From Patiria pectinifera (Eukaryota; Echinodermata; Asteroidea; Valvatida; Asterinidae), in assembly GCA_029964075.1 (NCBI GenBank), contig CM057136.1:8060001-8124000 (forward strand): 64,000 bases of DNA. Reading direction: 5' to 3'. The notes below the pieces were generated by a model. The model did no database searches. It saw only the letters and a list, made by a program, of their open reading frames with translations, and was not told the origin of the DNA. This document shows positions 35,705 through 43,144 of this stretch, piece after piece (within the stretch, counting starts at the first letter, position 1; every line of letters begins with the position of its first letter). Both the position numbers and the translations under genes were made by a program.

Positions 35705-36130
35705 CTAATCAAAGATGTCCAGCGACCTTTTCGCTCGCTTGCCCTGTCTGGAAGTGACGCGTCTGCCTGTGGCATTTCTTTTTATACCCCTTCGGGTGTT
35801 GCTCCTGGCACGAGCCTTCAAGCTGTCCAGAGCACTGTTCGCAACGCGTCGTCCTGCATTGGTGATTCTGGTTCGGGCTGCCGTTCTGATATCTTTTCCT
35901 TGCAAGGCATCACTGGCAATATTCACTCCTGTGCGAAGAGCCTCCCGTCCCAGTGCCTTTGCTCCCGATTTTAAAAGTGGTACAGCTGATCGCAGAAGTC
36001 CACCGAGAATTCCTCCAAGTCCAAACCCTCTTTGCGTGCGAGCACCCTCGAATACCGGTAGTCCTTGGCCCACCTGTCGCACGTAATAGTCTTCATAGTG
36101 TTTGGGGTATGGAACGTACGTCGTTTTCAT
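35705..36130 (-). CDS. Polinton pX-like basic virion core protein
   Basis: 141 residues from the ATG at 36,130. It has a tyrosine-rich N-terminus (YVPYPKHYEDYYV), a glycine/leucine amphipathic segment (GFGLGGILGGLLRSAVPLL), then KALGREALRTG and a strongly basic tail (RRGIKRNATGRRV). This layout resembles the adenovirus pX/pVI-like small proteins described for adintoviruses and Polintons, thought to bind DNA or membrane inside the particle. It overlaps neither neighbour; the penton gene ends 21 bases upstream. Function inferred from layout only. Confidence 0.7.
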   Translation of the reverse strand: MKTTYVPYPKHYEDYYVRQVGQGLPVFEGARTQRGFGLGGILGGLLRSAVPLLKSGAKALGREALRTGVNIASDALQGKDIRTAARTRITNAGRRVANSALDSLKARARSNTRRGIKRNATGRRVTSRQGKRAKRSLDIFD

Positions 36131-36151
36131 GGTGCACGGCGTGCTGTTCAA

Positions 36152-36910
36152 TCAATCAAAATATGCCGCGCGTTGTTGTCTAAAGTGTAGTTTCACGATC
36201 ACTTTCCCGGTGATAAATGGTATGGGTTGGCCCGTATCGTCTCTTATATCTATTTCAATGGTGTCCAGCAACTTCTGTTTCAGGGGAACATAATGAGGAT
36301 TCGTGTAGGTTTTCGTCACGGTGTCTCCGTGCTGACCTTCCACATTCACGATGCGTAGTAAGGGCGCCCGTTTGTCTCCTACGGTCCCGTACTCGACAAT
36401 GTTGGTGTAAACAAACAGTGAATGAAACGGTTGCATGTTGACCACTTGAGGAGCCTTTTGGAGGCCAGAGATGACGGATCCGTCTTCGAAGCCAAGCAGA
36501 TGGGCCAACCTCCCGGTGAGTCTAATGGCAACATCTGACGGGGTCGAAACAATCATTTTTTGTATATATTTGTTGTACTTGAAGATGACCCGTCCGTCGT
36601 GGACAAGAGGGGGGTCGAATTCCTCGACTAAATCTTTTGGGCGTGCGTAAAAGCCTGGCTCTGCGCTGTGCCAGTGTATCAACCCTCGTGTTTCTTCTCC
36701 TGCATTGCAAAAGAGTTTATTTTCGCCTTCAAATACATTTAGCCAACGGTGAGGATAGATAAATTCCACCAAGCCCACTTCCCACGCCCCTTCAAAGGTG
36801 AGAAGAGACGGAAGCTTCACAAAGAAATGGGTGAGGGTGTTGTCAGGATGGGTTGACATGGAGCTGTTGCTCGGAAGGGTGACGTAAAACGACTTCTCCT
36901 GTCTGGCCAT
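36152..36910 (-). CDS. Polinton minor capsid (penton-like, single jelly-roll)
   Basis: 252 residues, intact, ATG at 36,910. It opens with SFYVTLPSNSSMSTHPDNTL and an F-V-KLP strand, then WEVGLVEFIYPHRW, ending with HFRQQRAAYFD. This is the recognisable pattern of Polinton and adintovirus penton-like proteins, which close the fivefold vertices of the particle. It lies between the integrase and the pX-like gene, as usual for the capsid cluster. Confidence 0.85.
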   Translation of the reverse strand: MARQEKSFYVTLPSNSSMSTHPDNTLTHFFVKLPSLLTFEGAWEVGLVEFIYPHRWLNVFEGENKLFCNAGEETRGLIHWHSAEPGFYARPKDLVEEFDPPLVHDGRVIFKYNKYIQKMIVSTPSDVAIRLTGRLAHLLGFEDGSVISGLQKAPQVVNMQPFHSLFVYTNIVEYGTVGDKRAPLLRIVNVEGQHGDTVTKTYTNPHYVPLKQKLLDTIEIDIRDDTGQPIPFITGKVIVKLHFRQQRAAYFD

Positions 36911-36975
36911 GATGACTGTGGGGGTGGGCGGAAGGACGGATGCAAAATGACACTGACTGGCGATGGGTATGGGTT

Positions 36976-38211
36976 TTATAAGCTGTGTAGCTGAGAGACC
37001 CAGCTGTTAAATTTATCGGGATAGCCGAGCCACTTGACGAAGTACTCGGTCTTTCCTCGTCTACGCCGGGTCTTCAACACTTTTTCTACGGTGTATAAAT
37101 CATCCTCTTTGACGATGCGCTGTAGTTCGTACTCGTATAATGTCCCCTCCAATTGTTCTCCGTCGTAATCTTTCAGTCGATACACGGGTGGACGGCGCGG
37201 AATTCTGGAGCTGATGGTAAACACCTCAGTGGTCCAGTTCGGAAGGTACCCCTTACGGAAGGGACGGGCGGCCATACTGATGCGGACTGTGTCCCCAACC
37301 TTAAATTTGAAAGCGTCGTCCTGGTACTTGGTATTAACGGAGCCGTACAGGTTCTGTCTGACCATCTCCGCATTGGAGGCATTGACTGAAGCAGGGGCGG
37401 TCTTAATACTCCGGTGAAATGCATGGTTGTAGGCGGACAACAGGTCCGGCAATACTTTCACGTAATGGTACGTGTTGTTGGCCGTAAAGTACTTCCACAT
37501 TTTTGTCTTTAGAGTCCTGTTGAAGCGCTCGACGACACTGGCTTTCGTTTCGTTGTGGGTCGTGAAAAAGTATATGTTGTGTTTACGGAGATAGGTTTGA
37601 AATACACGGTTGAGAAATTCCGAGCCTTTGTCTGTCTGAAGCAAAAGGGGTTTTCTTCCACGCTCGATAATGCGTTGGAAGGCGTCCACCAGTGTCTGCC
37701 CCTTCTTGTTCTTGAGGGGAATGGCCCACGCATATTTGGAAAAAATATCAATGCACGTCAGCAAGTACCGATACCCTCCGTTGTATTGGCTAAGTGAAGA
37801 AAGATCGACCAGATCTGCCTGCCACTGGTGATCGATACCGTGCACCTCCACTCTGTTTCGTTTGAAATGCTTGCGGCTGGGTTTATGAAGCGTGTAGGTC
37901 GGTTGTCTCCTCAACCATTCCTTGACCTGATGCTTGGTGAGAGGCAGCCCTTCTCTTCTTGCGGCACGGTAAACAGCATCCACACCACCAGAAGGTGCTT
38001 GTGAACGAGCTAATGACCGTTTGGAGCTGTGAGCGCCGTTAATATGCCGTCCACTTCGGAGTCGCTTTACGTTTGGTTTTTCGTTTTCCTTTTTTCGTTC
38101 CGGCACTGTCGTCGATGTCGTGAGGTGGAAGATGAGATGCTTCGGCAAACAGGTTGGATAGCCCGTAAGATTCTGTGGAGGGGAGATGGTCCAAGTCTGC
38201 GTCGATGTCAA
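36976..38211 (-). CDS. INT: Polinton retrovirus-like integrase with chromodomain
   Basis: Open frame of up to 411 codons. The DDE core is complete: Asp133 (WQADLVDL), Asp194 (LLLQTDKGSEF), Glu229 (ASVVERFNRTLK), numbered from the frame's first TTG. An N-terminal helix region (GGVDAVYRAARREG, KEWLRRQPTYTLHKP) precedes it. The C-terminus has an SH3-like VGDTVRIS part and a chromodomain (YTVEKVL to YFVKWLGYPDKFNSWV), which may steer insertion to particular chromatin. There is no ATG before the core: the first in-frame Met is at residue 238. The frame overlaps the upstream gene by 173 bases in the +1 frame, so its start is unexplained (splicing, frameshifting or a lost base). Confidence 0.9.
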   Translation of the reverse strand: MTSTQTWTISPPQNLTGYPTCLPKHLIFHLTTSTTVPERKKENEKPNVKRLRSGRHINGAHSSKRSLARSQAPSGGVDAVYRAARREGLPLTKHQVKEWLRRQPTYTLHKPSRKHFKRNRVEVHGIDHQWQADLVDLSSLSQYNGGYRYLLTCIDIFSKYAWAIPLKNKKGQTLVDAFQRIIERGRKPLLLQTDKGSEFLNRVFQTYLRKHNIYFFTTHNETKASVVERFNRTLKTKMWKYFTANNTYHYVKVLPDLLSAYNHAFHRSIKTAPASVNASNAEMVRQNLYGSVNTKYQDDAFKFKVGDTVRISMAARPFRKGYLPNWTTEVFTISSRIPRRPPVYRLKDYDGEQLEGTLYEYELQRIVKEDDLYTVEKVLKTRRRRGKTEYFVKWLGYPDKFNSWVSQLHSL

Positions 38212-38539
38212 CCTCTCGTTTCAATTTTGGGGGTCCCAGATCAGGTGAAGGTTTGGGGTGGGGAGATACCAGGCTTTCTGCCTCACTGTTCTTTACGTGT
38301 AACGTCATTGTCAAGGGTGCCCTCCTCTGTCGATTTAAAGTAAGGTATCGTTGGAGCGTCTGATGATACTGTTTAACTTTCTCCTCCTCGGTAAGATCCT
38401 GTCTGTCTAAGAGTTGTCGCATATCTGCATCTAATCCGTGGACGATGCGTGTCGTCGGTGTCTGCTCGAGCTGCCTGGCCACCTGTAATTGAGCCAGAGT
38501 CTCGTGAGGGACCATGACCATCTTCTTAGCGTGCTGCAT
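38039..38539 (-). CDS. Polinton conserved protein of unknown function upstream of INT
   Basis: 166 residues from the ATG at 38,539. An N-terminal block (MVMVPHETLAQLQ, RIVHGLDADMRQLL, TEEEKVKQYHQTLQRYL) looks helical, possibly coiled. The middle is acidic and proline-rich, and the tail is basic (KKGKRKTKRKATPKW). I recall similar proteins beside the integrase in other Polintons but no proven role. Its 3' end overlaps the integrase frame and contains an A-run (about 38,087-38,092) where the two frames could be joined. Confidence 0.65.
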   Translation of the reverse strand: MQHAKKMVMVPHETLAQLQVARQLEQTPTTRIVHGLDADMRQLLDRQDLTEEEKVKQYHQTLQRYLTLNRQRRAPLTMTLHVKNSEAESLVSPHPKPSPDLGPPKLKREVDIDADLDHLPSTESYGLSNLFAEASHLPPHDIDDSAGTKKGKRKTKRKATPKWTAY

Positions 38540-38552
38540 GATGTCGAAGGAA

Positions 38553-38879
38553 CTATTTGAACAGCACGCCACCGAGAGCGCTTAGAATCGGCGTCAGCAG
38601 TGATCCCAAGAACCCGCCTTTTTGACGAAGAATTTTCTTTTTCTTGTGAACACTCAGTTTCTTGGCACTAAGAGCACGAAGGTGACGGCTGTATTTACGC
38701 AGCCTTCTCTTTTCAGCGGGCTTTAGTTTGACATTACCGTTCAGAATGTTGAGGGCACACTCGCACAAGCAGGATACTTATTCCTTGCTTGCACCGTCGA
38801 TCACGCCCTGCCGCTGCTTAGCGTTACCCTTCAACAGGACGTACAGGTAAGGAGCGTTGTGACGCACACGCTGGGACAT
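38553..38879 (-). pseudogene. Polinton small basic/membrane-active-like protein, one stop codon
   Basis: Read from the ATG at 38,879, the frame is 108 codons long but has a TAA at 38,780-38,778 (codon 34). Before the stop: VRHNAPYLYVLLKGNAK. After it: LCECALNILNGNVKL, a Lys/Arg-rich helix and a hydrophobic glycine-rich end (GGFLGSLLTPILSALGGVLF). Both halves match one protein type seen in Polintons and adintoviruses, likely membrane-active. If the stop is real the full protein is not made; the second half has no ATG. Confidence 0.75.
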
Positions 38880-38918
38880 TTTCATATGAATGGCACTTTT
38901 TCTCAGAACTGTTGTTAT

Positions 38919-39563
38919 TTATACTCTTGGCACGTACACAGTCGTGTACTCTCCCGAGAAGATATTCGACCTGAGCCTCATGTCATCGGGTGTCTCCGGT
39001 TTGAGATCAACGAAAAGGTATCCGTAGGGTTGGGATGTAGCATCGCGGTAGGCCTCTATCATGAAGTTAGAACGGCCCGGATACATCTGTTTGCTTAAGT
39101 GAGTGATTTGCGATCCATCGCGGGGATTTTTAAACAGCACCATGTAGTGAGTATTCAGACTGATGGTTCTCATTTCTTTCCCTTTGTAAAATAAATTTTG
39201 CAGAATCAACACCACCGACAAATTCCTATGGTGACTTCCTTTCGTGAAAAGTTCTGTCACTCGTTTGTTGTTGCCGCTTTCACTCATGAGATCATCTATC
39301 ACGATTAGAGTTTTCTTGGATCGATCCAAGTGGGTGTAAACATCTTCGGGGATTCCTTCATTGAATTGGATATGGGGAAGTGCACTTGCTAAGTACGTAT
39401 ACGCATCTTGATACTCGCCGTAACACCACAAAATAGAATCAGGCTGGGGGTCGATGATGTTTTCACCAGTAGGCAACAACAGACGTTTGACAAACTGTGT
39501 CTTGCCACATCCAGTAGGCCCAGCTATGACACAGGTGAATGGGTGTTTCATTTGAACCGACAT
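38919..39563 (-). CDS. ATP: Polinton packaging ATPase (FtsK/HerA, A32-like)
   Basis: 214 residues, intact, ATG at 39,563. Walker A is AGPTGCGKT at residues 14-22 and Walker B is TLIVIDD at 85-91. Sensor-like LQNLF and a C-terminal NIFSGEYTTVYVPRV follow. This enzyme pumps the DNA genome into the preformed capsid in viruses of this lineage. It is the first gene of the leftward cluster, driven from the shared region at 39,564-39,797. Confidence 0.92.
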   Translation of the reverse strand: MSVQMKHPFTCVIAGPTGCGKTQFVKRLLLPTGENIIDPQPDSILWCYGEYQDAYTYLASALPHIQFNEGIPEDVYTHLDRSKKTLIVIDDLMSESGNNKRVTELFTKGSHHRNLSVVLILQNLFYKGKEMRTISLNTHYMVLFKNPRDGSQITHLSKQMYPGRSNFMIEAYRDATSQPYGYLFVDLKPETPDDMRLRSNIFSGEYTTVYVPRV

Positions 39564-39797
39564 GGTGTTAAATGGTGAGGGCTCGATGAAAAAGTCATAA
39601 TTATACGTAAAATAGCCTCCCTAAAAAGAATACAAGCAGGGTTTTTTTTTTTTTTTTTTTAATATTTGTGTGTGCGTGTACGTGTGTGTAATTTGCTCCG
39701 CGTGTACGTCCGAATGAGGGCGCCCTCAGCTCCTTAAACGTCCGAATGAGGGCGCCCTACTCCCTAGCAACGATACCCTTTTTCGTGCTTGTCAAAT
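39564..39797. promoter_or_regulatory. Polinton divergent intergenic promoter region
   Basis: It separates the leftward ATPase from the rightward 118-aa gene. A direct repeat CGTCCGAATGAGGGCGCCCT occurs twice (about 39,707 and 39,740), each with a GGGCGCCC palindrome. A T-run of about 20 lies at 39,640-39,660. A bidirectional promoter is inferred from the gene layout. Confidence 0.6.
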
Positions 39798-40154
39798 ATG
39801 GATGTTGGGAAAATTATAGACGGAATTAAGAAGCGTCGAGGGGACGTCCAGCCGCTAGTGGACTCCCTGAGAGCCGCCATAGTCATGAGTGCTCAAGGGG
39901 AGGTGTACCGTCGCTGGTACAACGAGTTGGTCATTAAGTTGTGGAGGAGGGGGCGCACCCATACCAAGAATTTCATAATATGGGAGAGTGCGACGCTGTC
40001 GGAGGAAGTTGTACGAGACGTCCGCCTCCAAGTCATGGAGAACATGACTAATACTGAAAGGTATGACTTCCTCCAGTCGACAGAGATTCACCCAATCCTG
40101 GATGCCCTGGAGATACCAGAGGATTGGAAGGAACAGATTCAGTTTCGCAACTGA
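39798..40154 (+). CDS. Polinton small protein of unknown function
   Basis: 118 residues from the ATG at 39,798 (an upstream in-frame TTG is ignored). It looks all-helical and mixed in charge: MDVGKIIDGIKKRRGDVQPL, LVIKLWRRGRTHTKNFIIW, EDWKEQIQFRN. A death-fold-like or simple helical bundle is possible but cannot be claimed. I recognise no family. It is the first rightward gene, opposite the ATPase. Its stop codon lies inside a hairpin (40,132-40,163). Confidence 0.6.
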   Translation: MDVGKIIDGIKKRRGDVQPLVDSLRAAIVMSAQGEVYRRWYNELVIKLWRRGRTHTKNFIIWESATLSEEVVRDVRLQVMENMTNTERYDFLQSTEIHPILDALEIPEDWKEQIQFRN

Positions 40155-40163
40155 ATCTGTTCT
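40132..40163 (+). terminator. hairpin over the stop codon of the 118-aa gene
   Basis: GAACAGATTCAGTT and AACTGAATCTGTTC form a 14-bp perfect stem around a TCGC loop, and pairing may extend by two bases. The TGA stop is in the right arm. It could act in 3'-end formation or RNA stability; the role is inference. Confidence 0.5.
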
Positions 40164-40283
40164 TTCCAAGAACAACCCAACCAGCCCTTTTTAGGGCCAC
40201 ACGATGTTAAAAAGAGATTAGAAATCCATGTCTGTGTGAGTGTTTTGTTTTGTAAGCTTTAATTCGCAATACCGACGAAAGCG

Positions 40284-40400
40284 CCCCGCGTGCGCGCGGT
40301 AGTGTCGCGCGTGCACGCGCGCGCGTGCTCACGCGGACACTTTCAGACAAGTCCAGACAAGACGTAGACAAGTCCAGACTTGTCTGTCTCACTCGCACAA
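40284..40400. promoter_or_regulatory. CpG-rich alternating purine-pyrimidine patch in Polinton
   Basis: A GCGTGCGCGCGG ... GTGCACGCGCGCGCGTGC stretch is followed by repeated GACAAGTCCAGAC units. It stands out from AT-rich surroundings between the 118-aa gene and the polymerase promoter and might form Z-DNA or serve replication or transcription. Confidence 0.4.
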
Positions 40401-40869
40401 CGTTACAATCGATCATACAGCACGGTTGTTATTTAGTGTGCACTTTGCCACTGTTGCATTCGCATCGCATTCATTGCCGACGTTTATTACACGATGGAAA
40501 ACAGTGAGTGGTGGGGATTTGATCGATAATAGTTATATATGACGATTATAAAAACTGAGTTTGATTAATTGTCGCGTGATTGTTTAGAACAATGGTTACT
40601 AAAAAAGGAACAAAATGGTCCATAAAAGTTATACTGGCTCCAATGTGTAATTCAATTCAACGTAAACGCTAACACAAAAAAAAGAATTAAATTGAATTGA
40701 ATGCACATGTAATTCGCAAAATTTCTTATTTAATTTCTTCGTAATCTTTCAAACTTAAAAAAAAAATCAAACATTATTTTCAACGTAGCTTTCTTTTATG
40801 AATATGGCAATGAATATGCTGAGCTATTTTTAGATTTACTGAAAAAAGAGATATTTTCTAAAAAAAGAG

Positions 40870-40948
40870 TATATAAGGTGAGGATTGTCGTCACGAGGAT
40901 CAGTTTGAATGTGGACATTGACATCGTCACGTCGATCTCGAGTCTCGA
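40870..40948 (+). promoter_or_regulatory. polymerase B core promoter and 5' exon 1
   Basis: A TATATAAG box (40,870-40,877) is followed 32 bases downstream by an initiator-like TCAGTTTG (A at 40,902). The predicted leader exon runs 40,902-40,948 and ends at a consensus donor (CGA|GTAAGT). An ATG at 40,909 opens a short upstream frame that, after splicing to 41,053, ends at a TGA overlapping the start ATG of the polymerase. Confidence 0.65.
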
Positions 40949-41071
40949 GTAAGTGTCCTATTAAAGTAACGTATACAGTAATACATATACATTGTACATG
41001 TATGAGTTTTTTCCTTACAATAACGAATTTACGTTTTTCTTATATAACCCAGATATCTCTCACGTCGCATT

Positions 41072-41185
41072 ATGAGTCATCAGAGCGCCATGAAGCCCTT
41101 CCCGACAAGCACCCCTCCCAGTCAGCAGTTCCTTCGATGTTTACAGGAGGAGTGGGACATCGATCAAGATGAAGATCAGCTTATG
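41072..41185 (+). CDS. PolB: Polinton polymerase B, coding exon 2
   Basis: The exon begins at 41,053 after a TTATATAACCCAG acceptor. The ATG at 41,072 opens 38 codons (MSHQSAMKPFPTSTPPSQQF...), proline/serine then acidic, ending exactly at an ATG|GTAAGT donor in phase 0. The next exon starts at 41,408 after CTCCACACCTGCAG, keeping the frame. Two introns in a Polinton polymerase are supported by clean consensus sites only; transcript data would be needed. Confidence 0.7.
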
Positions 41186-41407
41186 GTAAGTACAAAACAA
41201 CCGTCTGGAAAACTATCACTATTACTCGTGAATTAACAAACCGTCTTGTTGAGATTTTACAATTTTGTTTCCGTTTTCTGATTTTTCTTACTTATTTATA
41301 TAATTATTAAAAAAAAAAAGTTTATGTATTCATCGCATTTTATGTTAATACATGAAAGAGGACATTATGTACTAACGATCCCTTTTTTTTTTTCTCCACA
41401 CCTGCAG

Positions 41408-43144
41408 ATTGTTGACGTTCCTCCCGAGCAGTCAGTCGCGATGGCACAGCAAGGATTGCAGGATGGACGAGGGGGTCAAGAAGAAGACGGAAAGGCAGCC
41501 AAAGGTAGACGATACCCATGCGGGATGTGTGGAAAGGTCTTCCGTCAGTTGACCAACCTCATCCGACACCGCAAGCTTCACAAGAACGGTCCGAGTGTCA
41601 ACAAGAAGGCCGTGACCTGTCCGGTTTGCAACAAAGTGTTCTCTCGTCCCGACAACTTGAAACGGCATCGCAAGAACCACACGGCAGATCAGCTGCCGTC
41701 TATCAGCCATCAAATCTCGGATCAAGAGCATCTGGAGTCGACCTCTGCTGAAGCTGGAACTGACTGTAAGCCTCCCGAAAACCCTAGCAGTACGATATCA
41801 GCCTGTCCAGCGTGTGGAATTGTTTTCCAAAGGGTGAGCCATATGTTACGTCATCTACAAAACGACCACGGTGGAGTGTCGGCATCTTATCCAACACCGT
41901 TCGAGCAAATCCCTGAACCCTACCAATTCCTCTCTGAGAATGTAGAGGGAGAGCCCGAGATGATGGAGACTGTTACCAATGTTCTTAAAACACCATCACC
42001 GACTGGCGTACCACTACCGTCACCACAGGCACCACAGGGGCACATCTGCCCGCTGTGTAACAAGTCTTTCAGTCGGCACGACAACCTGAAGAGACACATC
42101 AAAACGTACCATGAAGGCGGCGCAACGCCACCGTCAATACCCAAAGAAACGTTATCACACGAGATGTCCCGTCCTCAGTCACCTGAAACTGTTCCTGAGG
42201 ATCTTCGCGAGTTTCAGCTGGTGATTACGGTGAAAAACTTTCAAGATGATATTCTCAAAGCGCTTCGTCGACACTGGTTGCCCATTCGCACGCATTACAC
42301 GACAGGACGCCGCATTCAAGATGTATATAATTTTCGACTGGCTGGAAACTCGGCCATAGACGTAGACAGGGCTTTGAAAATGATATTTCAGCGCCTTAGA
42401 TGCCGAGTAAAGATCAACCTTTCTTTTGGGTTTATCCTTCGTCATTCGGAGACGGGGCAGCTGAGGTATTTTCACGCCAGTCAAAACAATGCGAGGCTGT
42501 TCTCCACCCCGGAGACTGTGGCTACTGAACAAGACATGGATCGTGTACGGCAGAGGGTCCGAGAGACTGATGTACTACAGTACGGCATCCTGCGTCGACC
42601 CGACACAAAGTGGACCGTTGCAGCAACCACGAACATGACGGTCTACGTCAACAAAATGCCGCAGTTTCCCATCGGCTCACCCGTAGAGGAACTTCCACCA
42701 TACGTTGCAAACAACAGGGGTTTAATCAATTTTGTTCGTAACTGGAACACCGGAGAAAAATACGATGACAGTCACTGTTTCTTTCGGTGTTTGGCCATGT
42801 CAAGGGGAGCCAATTCAAACTCGACTGAAAAGGCAGTACATTATCTAGTCGAAACATACCGCCAGGCCACGGGCAAAGACCGGGTAGACGGCATAACGCT
42901 AGATGAGCTGGCCATTGCCGAGGTGGTGTTTCAGGTGAATGTGCAGGTATATACGCTGCTGTCGGCAGAGGTCGATGACGAAGATGGTGAAAACGAGGCT
43001 GATGAGATGACAGGGGCCGGCGAGGAGTATCCCAACAAATCTACGATACAGGTGGAACTGAAGGCGTTCTCACCGCCGCTATCCCGATACTCTGTACCTC
43101 AACCTGTGGGGAAACCACTTTTCCTATATTTCCGATCTGAATAA
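41408..43144 (+). pseudogene. PolB: Polinton polymerase B, zinc-finger and N-terminal part (frameshifted end)
   Basis: Exon 3, in frame with exon 2. It has four C2H2 zinc fingers: YPCGMCGKVF...HRKLH (41,514), CPVCNKVFSRPDNLKRH (41,618), CPACGIVF...H (41,802), CPLCNKSFSRHDNLKRH (42,048). Next comes the family block around GFILRHSETGQLRYFHASQN (42,430) and a DSHCFFRCLA motif (42,768) that recalls an OTU-type cysteine protease start. The frame should run on into the polymerase core but ends at 43,144. Homology continues one frame over from about 43,086 (TLYLNLWGNHFSYI), so one or more bases changed around 43,065-43,085. Confidence 0.85.

Noticed and set aside
37153-37797. Plus-strand frames across the integrase and capsid genes
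   Set aside because: Antisense shadows of well-supported genes.
40499-40515. Alternative first coding exon (ATG GAA AAC A, then GTGAGT)
   Set aside because: The donor is good, but no matching acceptor or family resemblance supports it, and the TATA/Inr promoter lies downstream.
41324-41407. Polymerase start 28 codons upstream of exon 3
   Set aside because: This stretch is AT-rich intron ending in a pyrimidine tract and CAG; the frame to exon 2 closes exactly by splicing, which is the better model.
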